This document shows positions 1 to 9,300 of a stretch of DNA of 11,894 nucleotides, piece by piece (position 1 is the first letter of the stretch; every line of letters begins with the position of its first letter). Under the pieces are notes generated by a model. The model saw nothing but the letters and a program-made list of their open reading frames with translations. It had not been told where the DNA came from and made no database searches. The stretch lies in assembly GCA_036244855.1 (NCBI GenBank), contig BQKZ01004596.1, positions 35,664 through 47,557 on the forward strand, written 5' to 3'. A program made the translations under genes and the position numbers. The DNA comes from Temnopleurus reevesii. Taxonomy: Eukaryota > Echinodermata > Echinoidea > Temnopleuroida > Temnopleuridae.

Positions 1-330
1 AAAAGTTAACCCTGCAGTCATAAATGTTAGTGCATATACCCATTCTTGTTGTGTACCATGAATGAAATGAAAATTCATTTGTAAATTCGATAAAAACTTG
101 GAATATTACTAATGTTCATGTTGATGATGGCAGCCATTTTGAAAATGGCCGCCATTTTTGTTACAGGCTGATACAGAGATGCCCTCACTTCTAAAATTTA
201 TCAAATAGACATAATCAATACGTGTGCCAAATTTCATGCTTGTTTCATTAAACCCACAATCATTTCACATATCTCTCTAGCTAACAGTCACAATTCTTGG
301 TGAACCACGTTGTACCTGTCTTATTGTCAG
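1..330. other. Presumed intron upstream of the first visible exon
   Basis: I find no coding match here. The stretch is AT-rich and holds one short near-perfect palindrome at 127-155. Its last 25 bases (305-330) form a pyrimidine-biased tract ending in TTATTGTCAG, a good splice acceptor for the tentative exon that follows. If that exon is wrong, this is simply unassigned non-coding DNA. Confidence 0.45.
127..155. repeat. Short palindrome with two GCCATTTT-type motifs
   Basis: ATGGCAGCCATTTT (127-140), one G, then AAAATGGCCGCCAT (142-155) form a 14-base inverted repeat with one mismatch. GCCGCCATTTT at 149-159 equals the reverse complement of the known YY1 core AAAATGGCGGC. Whether a factor binds here is inference; it may equally be the remnant of a small hairpin transposon. 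Confidence 0.5.
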
Positions 331-391
331 GAGCTATAACAAGTACTTTACCAGATGTCATTAAGTACATGCAATGTGGTTGTTCATTCAT
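331..391 (+). CDS. Tentative PHM-like exon covering the H107-H108 region
   Basis: The acceptor is TTATTGTCAG and the donor GTAAGC; entry phase is 1 and exit phase 2, and exit phase 2 is exactly what the exon at 4153 needs. The translation is AITSTLPDVIKYMQCGCSF. Placing VIKYMQCGC on the family segment V-H-H-M-L-L-F-G-C aligns V, G and C without gaps, so the paired CuA ligands H107 and H108 become I and K. GC would be C114 of the C114-C131 disulfide. Only three identities support the match, so the exon rests on splice sites, phase and spacing. About eight residues of the usual loop between this Cys and the next exon are missing. The true exon could lie elsewhere in the 3.8 kb before 4153. Confidence 0.5.
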
Positions 392-3300
392 GTAAGCAAA
401 ATATGCCAAGCATCAGACGCTCGGAGATCACCGTTTCCGACAAGGTGGTTACACGACGGCTACACGTTTATCCAAGGATGTACAAGGTGCTACACGGAGC
501 CTAAAATAGCGAATCAGCGTGTGGCCACCGTGTTCAAGCCATCAGATATAACACATGTTTAATTTTTTTTTTATCCAGGTACCATGGAGCAACAAGGTGT
601 ATACAAGGTCTGTACACAGTCTTGCAAGGTTTATATCAAGAAGCCTTCCAACACGGATAAACACGGAGCGATGAACCGCGTTGATCCGTGTTCGTTCCTT
701 GAACAGTTGAATGTGTGAAAGCTCTTCCAATCGATTGGTAAAATAAATTGGCGGTAACCCAGTTGAGACCGTGTAACTCCTTGTAGAAACCCAATTAGTT
801 CCGTGTTCATCATTTCCTGACGTGTAGACACCATGGTCTTTTTGGTGATCAACGTACTGATTCCTTGCTCATTCGTGTTGACATCGTGTTGGCACCCAGT
901 TGAGACCGTGTTTGCACACCGTGTTCATCCGTGTTGCGTACCGTATATGTTTTAGAGTTTTCAATACCTAAATCAAAGGCTTACTCACACCTTTGCGTTT
1001 TTAGCCTGCGTCGGCCCAGCGTTTTTGAAAATTAGAAACGCTCAGTGCGCTCAGTATACGCTGATCAGATGGTAGACTGACGTTCGGCTTGCGTTTAAGG
1101 TGCGTACCCCGAACGTCATTTTAACATATGACCTGCGTCTTTGTGCGTCAAGGGAGCGTTTTTAATCGTCAAAGACGCTGGGTTGACCAGGCTAAAAACG
1201 TAAAGATGTGAGTCGGCCTTTAGTGTTTAAACGTAACTTTCTCGTAAGTCGTACTTTCAGAGAGATGAGTAATAGCTACAACCTGGCACAATTTTTTTTT
1301 CAGTATAACATTGCCGAAAATTGCATTCTACCCTCTTCAGCTAATAAGCTATACTAATAATTCAAACTTCCTTCTTTGAATAAACAGGGATTTTTTTAAA
1401 TGATATAGTCAATCAAAATTAGTAAAAATCTGTAGACGTCTTGTGACATTTGAGAAAATAATGACCACCTGATGTTCTCTAAAGTTACCCCAGTAATAGA
1501 ATCACATTTTAGAAAGCAACAAGCTCAGCCTGTTAATGACGTTTTCAATAATACTCTTTTGCAATAAAAATTGTATGATCCCTGAATTACATGATGTGTA
1601 TCTGTTGTGTTATCTCCTATGCAGTAAATTTCAAACCTCAAGCATCTGTGAACATTGTACAAAATATGCTTCTCTATGGGTGCTCAGACATATTGTCTTC
1701 GGATAGAGCTATGTAAGTATAATCAATGGAATAATAAAATAATAATACCTCTTATTTACCCAGGGTAGCTACTTTCAGCTGTAAGGTGCTCTTCAAGGGG
1801 CCCTGCATAGCATATAACATAATGTTAGTATTACCCTTCTCCATTCTTGAATGCCAAGCACCTGGCAAGAAGGCAGATGGTCCAAATTTTTAAAAGTCTT
1901 TGGTGTGACTCGGCCGGGAATCAAACCCACGACCTTCTGTTCATGGGGTAGACGCTCTAGCACTGAGCCACACATGACCGGAATGCAAGTCGAACACCGT
2001 TTAATCCGCGTATTCGAGCGCCCAGGAGTCGAATCTAAAAGGAAACCTACCTCCTGGAATTATCGTGCATTCACTGAATGAAAAAAACTCAGATGAACAA
2101 TCTGTTAAAATTTGAGCAAAATCGGACAACCCGTTAAAAAGTTATGAATTTTCAAATTCACCGAGATTTGACGACCACTGCCGCTGATGGGAATCCGTGC
2201 GATCGGCAACATCGACGTAATATGTGATGTCACGTCGGACAACTCCTCATTCACTTTGTACATATGATTTTTAAAAATTGAATAATTTAAAATTTAGAGT
2301 AAGGTTGCAACATCACTCATCTCAAAATACATACATAATCAATATAGAACTGCTAAATACCTAAACTTAGAATTGGCATTTTGTTGATTTTCCCGAAAAC
2401 AAGGAGAACATGTGGAATTTTGTGTACAGAGTGAATAAGGAGTTGTCCGACATGACGTCACAGATCCTGTCGAATTTGCCGATCGCACGTATCCCCTTGA
2501 GCATGTTGAGCGATAGGGATCGTCATATCTCCGTGACTTTGAAAATTCATAACTTTGGACAGGTAGTCCGAGTTTGCTCAATTTTTCACAGTTTGTTCGT
2601 GTGATTCTTCTTCATTCACGGAGAGCACGATAATTCCAGGGGTTGGTTTCCCTTTAATGGTTAAACACTGAAACTGTGCGAGTCGGCATTTCCTGCGGGA
2701 GCAACAGTTCTAGACCAAAATACAGTCTTGGTAAGGATTAACAAATGTGAATTTTTACCGGATGTTTGATATGACGTATATATCTTACACACATTTCGAG
2801 ATAGCATAATATCTTTTTGTGAACTGGTTCTCCTTTAGTATGTCAATTTGACCGTAAAATCATATTCAGTGCCCTCTCTCGGTAATAATGATATTTGTTT
2901 GTTATCGGGCATATGCGAGATTTGACAAAACAATAACAAAGAGGTATGAACAGATATTCAATTCCGAATTAATTCTGTGCATGAGAATATGGCCTTTATT
3001 AAGAAGAAACAATATTGGTTCAGTATGTTGGTACCCCTGACTGAGATTGCACATTTTAGCCTTTGTAGCCTTACCAAAACTTATTCATTTTTCACACAAT
3101 CTTTTAAGCTATATTTTTATGATACTATATTTCATTTCTTTTAGATTTGAAGACAGAATTTGTCGAGAAAAATATTCGCTTTTACCAAAACTTTACTTGA
3201 GCTTTAAGTGAACCCAATATGATAATGAGAATTGTCAATTTCCACGTATATATGACGACGTTTTAAGCCAAGTTATGCGTCTTACTAACTTTTGCTATAT

Positions 3301-6300
3301 CATATTTTTTTTCCAAATGTGACAATCCCTTTAATTACTGTAATCGTACTCTTGAGATGTGTCATTGTGCAGGGTCCCTCGTAATACCAACATCTTTTTG
3401 TGGTAACATCCTGCTAAAATATTGGTTAATAATAAAAAAAAAAATAATGATATTTTTTTTTGCAAAATACAGCTAAAAATAGTCCTCAGAGTACAATCCC
3501 TGATTCCACACCAACTTAAGATCAGGGGCCGATTGCTTGAGTTTTTCTTAGATATTATCTTTTTGCTAAGACGTCATTAAAGGGGGACTCTACCCAGACA
3601 TTGATGTGGTGTCAATGAATGAAGAATAATAATATTAACAAACTGTGAACAAAATAAGGAAAATCAGATTGTCAGTTCAACAGTTATAGATTTTCATTTT
3701 TTTTAAAAATTTTTAATAGGCTCCTACATGCACAAAACGGCTGCCAACATTGAAAACTCTCCATTTACTCTGTACACAGAATTTCACAATTTGTTCCATT
3801 GACAGAAAAGTAGACAAGAAATCAGCAATAATCATAGCAACATGCATGTAGAAGCAATGCGTCTACATCATATTTTAATTAAAAAAAAATTAATTTTGTC
3901 TCCTTTTCACAAAATGAGGGAAGTTAATTACTCGTATACCAGGTAGAAATGAACACTTTAGAGATTAATCACTTTTGAATGGATCATCCGATTGTGCTCA
4001 AATGTTTACAATTTGATCATTGTATTTGTCAACATCCACTGCCAACACATTAATGACCGGGGTTAATTCCTGTGTCACCCTCATAACATAGACATAAACG
4101 TCGGGCCAATACACAAATGAAACGAATATTGATTTTTTTTTCGTCAATCTAGAACATGCCAAAATTTGGAAGCTTGCGAAGGAAAGATTAGCATCATGTT
4201 TGCCTGGGCGAGGGATGCACCATCGCTTCATTTGCCAAGTGGTAAGAAACATTATATCAGTCGTCTTCTTTATCAAAAGTTGGGCAAGACTCCGTTTCGT
4301 GTCATGGCACCTGAGAAGTTCAATTTTGTTTTGAATCTTTTATCACTTGAGGGTTATTCCCCAGTTTAAGAGGAGCGTGTCTTCGTAAGTTTTAATTCTA
4401 CTTCAATGCACAAAAAGGCTTTAAATATCGTAGAAATCGGTATCATTTTTTTTTAGATCTCGTGAATGATTTTAGATCGCTTTTAATTTAGACGCATAAA
4501 ATAACAATTAGTTCAGTGTAGATGTCGCCCCTTTAATGGGTGTGGAGAACTAGTGCGTGCATTTTCTCACCGAACGATGACGTTAGGTACTTTCTTTACA
4601 AAACCGCGCCACCAGCTGAGCAGTGTAAACTCTATCGGGTGCGCCCTCCGTCATGGCGGTCGCCTCAAGCACTGACAAATAACGAAATATATTGTAGCAG
4701 TATTGAATAGCCTCAGGGCAACACGACAAATATTGCCTCAATCGCAGACAAATATTGCCCGAATCGCAGACGGCCCTGAGGAATTTAGTTTAACGGCTGG
4801 TCTGAACGAGACAAACGGTTATGAAACTAGATTTCCAAACAATCCGCATTATTTCATAATGTTCATGTGTGCTACTTTAATGAATTACTGAGTTCTCTCT
4901 CATGCATTGGTCATTAGCATCCTTAATCTTTCTTTTTCTCTCCATTTCTCACGTTGCCTGTCTCATCATCTCATCAGGCACAGGTTTCCATGTTGGAGGA
5001 GACAGCGGTATTAATTACATCATGATTAAAATTCAGTATGCAGAGAACTTCCGAGATTTTTTAGGTAATCATTGTTTACGGGTGGGTGTGCTGAGATTGA
5101 ATGTCAATAATAATAATTAAAAAAAAAGTAATTTGTGAAGATTTAGCGCCCCTCTCAACAAATCTGGCTCCCCCTCAACCAGGAGGCTGGGGGGACGACA
5201 AGCAGACAAGCAAGAAAAAAAAGGTCTTTAGCTAAATTTTGAGAACCCTTTAGCAATTTTGGCGCCCTGACCCAAGGTATGTAAAGCCCCCCTCCGTCCC
5301 CAAACAGTAGTCCCAGGTGTAGTTTTTGTCATATTTTTTTTAAAATTGAAACGGGGCAGAACTTATCATGATTGATCCAAACAACCAAACAAGGTGTAAA
5401 TTCGTCATAAGAAGGGAATAATTAGCTAATCAAAGGGAGAGTATTAAACCCCATAAGGTGCAGAAGACGTCCTTTTGAGTATTAAATTGAAAATATTGCG
5501 ATCAGTAACTATTTTTTTCTTCTAAAGATTAATTACGTTGGAAATATAGGCGATGAGAGATATACAATGATTATACATGATTCCTAGAAAAATTATGACC
5601 CTTTATAGATATCAATCGTCCTGGTGCAGGTTTCTTCCAGGGGATGAGTAATGTCCCTTAAGTAAATTAAAAAAAAATGGAAGAAGAAAGGGCGAAAAAT
5701 AAGTACTATCGACATTATATCTTTATATGTTTATTTTCATTCTTATTGTTGTAGTGTTTTTTGCCAGTAAACTCGCCGGAGAAATGAAATGTGCAAACGC
5801 TTCTACTTATTTTTTGTTTGCTTATTGTCGGTGTAAGTAGTCCTTTTTACCCCCAGTTAAGAGATATATGATTTGTCAGGCAATTAACTGCTTTGCTAAT
5901 GTCTCTTTCAAACTCGCATTCAACAAACCTGTTGTATAAAATAAATCCATTTAATTCAGTGGAAGTAATGTAATAGCACGCATTAATAGCACGCAACGTA
6001 TATACAGTATGTGCAATATGCCTACAATTTTTGACAAGTGAATAGGCTACATATCTCGTCTTATTGAAAAGTATCCTCATTTAGACTTTCGTTCATGCTT
6101 CTGTCTCTTCATTTCCCCCTCCCCCCTCCCAGCCTCATCTTCTGACCATTCAGGCATGTCTCTCATCATGACTCACGAACCGTAAGTAATAACATGGATT
6201 TTAACTTCATGCCCAATCCAAACTTTACTCTCAGTACTGTCTGACTGTTGCCGTCGATTCATCACTTCTTTTTTTTTTCACGAGAATCCGTTATAACAAA

Positions 6301-9300
6301 TATGAACAATAATGATATCTTTTATTCACCAAGGGTAACCATAAGGGTAGCATAAAGTTACTGTTGCCCTGAAAGGCCTTTCAAATCCTTTTGAATGAAA
6401 AGAAACATGTAATTGAGCACAAAAGTGATTGTTTTGCCTATCAAGTGCAGAAAAGAATATAAAACGAACCATGACCCTTTATTTATCACATGTGTTCAAG
6501 CAAAAAAACTTGACGAGTGTCAAAACCGCTAGACCACATGAGTGCCCGAGTATCACAGTTTTGTGTGTAACCGTGGTTGGTGGAAGATGTTATTCAACAA
6601 TATATAGTTATTAACTATGTCTAACTGATTTAATGTTCTACTCGTTTGCATTCTATTTGTTTATCCAAAAAGCAGATTTCTGAATTATATTATGGTCAGT
6701 TGCGACAGGGTAGCAGAATGAATTCACAGGGGTGATCACGATAGCTCGCTTTTAAACTCCCAATGAAATATCGCAGCAACTCGTGTAAAGCTCTTCATGA
6801 AACGCGTGACAACGTGGCGAGTTACATTACTTAAGCCCCGGTCTCAAAGGGCCCGGAAGCAACACGATTCAACACGACTCTCTGTTCGAAGGCACTTAAA
6901 TGTGAATTTACACAGAATCGTGTTGAATCGTGTTGCTTCCGGGGCCCAACATGGCCGGAGCATTACGTAGATTCTTTGGAGCGTCCCCACTTTATAATTA
7001 TGCGCTGTGATGTTAGAGTCTGTGGATATTATTACTAAAGATATTATTGAAAAGCTTTAAGAAATCAGTTTTCAACAAGTTTTCAACTTTGCTCAGTATT
7101 GAATCCCGAGTTATTCAAGTTGGGGTACATACCAAGATTCCCCTAAAAGATGCAAACAAATCGATACAGCTCGGTGCAACTAGCCATATAAGTCTTCCTA
7201 AAATGTCCTTTTGTTCATACAGCCAATCTTACATTGGGGGAATCTACTCGCTTCAGTCAAGTTATAGCATCATTCCTGCTAATTCCACAAGTAAGTCAAT
7301 TTCATAGTGCAGATATAATGATGTCACATTTTGAAACTCATAAGAGCCTATATTAGGATAAAAACTGAGCAAATATAAGCACTTACAGGAAAATATAATC
7401 AAAACATACAAAACGGCGGATAGCCGATTTCAGCTGGTATTCACATAATACTGCTTTAATGTGTCTTTCTTATCTAATGACAATAATAGTCATAAGAAGA
7501 GGAATCATAATAATGATGATAATAATGATAATAATTATATTAAATAAAAATAGCAACAATGATAACGTACTCTTGATATAGCGCCTAGAATTATTATAAA
7601 TCTTTAAGCGCTTTAAAGACACAAAATATGACAAAAAACAAAGAAGGAAAAAGTTGAGTCACTCTGAAAGGCTTATAGTAAACTAAATATTAAAATAACG
7701 TAGGCTTCAGCAATTTTGATGAAAATTATTGTTTTTGTTGTTATCTTATCAATAAGCAGACTCGCTACCGAATGTAGTTATGTCTGCATTCAAATTGCAA
7801 AAAAAAACCCACAATATTTCTTGACGGAAAATGCACTACCCATTTTTTTTCACAAAGAACGAGTTGACTCAAAATAATTATCGAACAAAGCATTTATCCA
7901 TCATTTGTAAGGGGATTTGCTTTTTTCGTTAATTTAGATGGAACATGTCGACCAACTCATCCGTTTTTACTTAAGGCAGACTCACTACTTTTACTTTTTG
8001 CCTGCGTCGGCCCAGCGTTTTTGGAAATAAAAAACTGCTTCCTGGACGCACATCATGCATAATACGAGGATTAGTCAACGGACTGACGTTCGGCTTGCGC
8101 TCAACGAAAGTACACCGAGCGTCGATCAGTACACCGTATGACCTGCGCTGTGTCTTTGTGCGTCGAGGGAGCGTTTATAGTTTCCAAACCCGCTGGGCCG
8201 ACGCAGGCTAAACACGTAAAGGTCTGAGTCGGCCTTAATATTCTAACAACAAACCTTGATTTTTATTCCTCTCACAAGACGTCTATGTAGACATTGCCTG
8301 TGACTATGACAGCTCAGTCAACATCTACCCATTCGCCTTCCTGGCCGTCACCCAAGAAAGTTCCAAAGTAATCACCGGATACCTCATCCGAAATGGTGAA
8401 TGGACAGTCATTGCCAAGGGGAGCCCAGATTGGCCTCAGGTAATAATGACAATGATAAGGATATTATTTATTACATGTTCATGGCGCTTTTTCTCTTACG
8501 ACCCAAAGCGCTCTAAAAATATCATTACGCCGGTCTAGTGCGTTTCCGTAGCTCCCTGGGGAGCTTCCACAATGTCAGCCTAAGTTACAGTGGCGATGAC
8601 AATCTTCATATCACACCAGGTACCCATTTAAACACCTGGGTTTTGTGCAGCACAGTATGGACGAATTTGTTGCCGAAGGAATTTTATGCCATGGGCGAGA
8701 TTCGAATCACCCACCCTCCAGTTGAGTGGCAAGAGTCAGAACCACTATATACACCACGGCACTTCCATTTATTTCTCATAAAGTTGGATTTTTTAGAGGA
8801 TTATAATCTTTGTGAAGTGGAGTGTCATATTATTGTACTGCAGAAAGCACTTTCCCTGAATATTATCACCATGGCTTTAGCCTGGTGTACATGGCATCTC
8901 AAGGAATGAACATCCATGCCAGGCCGGTGTGTCATCAAATCGTTCTTTAAGTTATGCACAACTTTAAGAAAGACTGAAGTACGTTAATTAGTGTAATACG
9001 CGTAAGATTGCAACCAATCGTATGTTAAGACGTTCTTTAAGTCTTTCATAAATAAATGAAACACTGCCCTGGTACCTATTAATCTTATGAGCACAATGTG
9101 GATAATTTTTATTGCTGAAGAAAATTATTGTCATAGATTTATTTCGAATTGCTGCCTTCGGAACAAATGCATTTTTTTTTAGATGTATCATTCTTTTTAG
9201 GATATGCAGGTTAATGCCCATTTCAGATCTACTTGTAAATTATTTTCTGTCAGTATATTGCATGAATGAGCATGCACTACCCATGCTACCTATGGTTCAG

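Larger units (their letters stand above)
392..4152 (+). other. Large intron filled with repeats
   Basis: If the exon at 331-391 is real this is a 3.76-kb intron from GTAAGC to a T-rich tract ending in CGTCAATCTAG. It holds the ACACGG repeat cluster (415-945), an inverted-repeat element (978-1218), a minus-strand SINE (1728-1978), a fold-back element (2035-2657) and a partial relative of it (3578-3830). In 1223-1727, 2658-3577 and 3831-4130 I see only AT-rich sequence with T or A runs and nothing identifiable. Confidence 0.5.
5065..7149 (+). other. Intron of about 2.1 kb
   Basis: It starts at GTAATC; its 3' border depends on where the next exon begins. It contains a possible SINE tail fragment (6303-6410) and hairpin element B copy 1 (6834-6962). 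C-rich patches lie at 5148-5310 and 6112-6132. The rest is AT-rich with T and A runs and no coding match. Confidence 0.7.
7291..8278 (+). other. Intron of about 1 kb with two mobile remnants
   Basis: It runs from GTAAGT to TTATTCCTCTCACAAG. It holds an ATAATG-rich SINE tail fragment (7487-7620) and family A copy 2 (7975-8234). TTCTAAC at 8241-8247 is a good branch-point match about 32 bases before the acceptor. The stretch 7621-7970 shows nothing identifiable. Confidence 0.85.

Noticed and set aside
792..860. Frame reading VHHFLTCRHHG after an AG, reminiscent of the PHM H-H-M ligand motif
   Set aside because: It lies inside the ACACGG repeat array, lacks the following G-C and any good donor in the phase needed by the exon at 4153.
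1901..1978. tRNA gene on the minus strand
   Set aside because: A and B boxes are present but the acceptor and anticodon stems are broken and a SINE body and tail follow.
2339..2604. Overlapping open frames on both strands
   Set aside because: They fall in the right arm of the fold-back element and mirror each other; no family match.
4242..4369. Continuation of the FAWARDAP open frame
   Set aside because: A strong donor at 4242 and loss of family similarity beyond it show intron read-through.
3578..4520. One large transposon from TTAAAGGG at 3578 to the inverted CCTTTAATGG at 4511-4520
   Set aside because: It would enclose a conserved PHM exon, and the ends share only about ten bases.
8538..8909. 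123-codon open frame on the + strand, the longest in the window
   Set aside because: It crosses a minus-strand SINE with tRNA-like head and repeat tail, has no start context and no family match.
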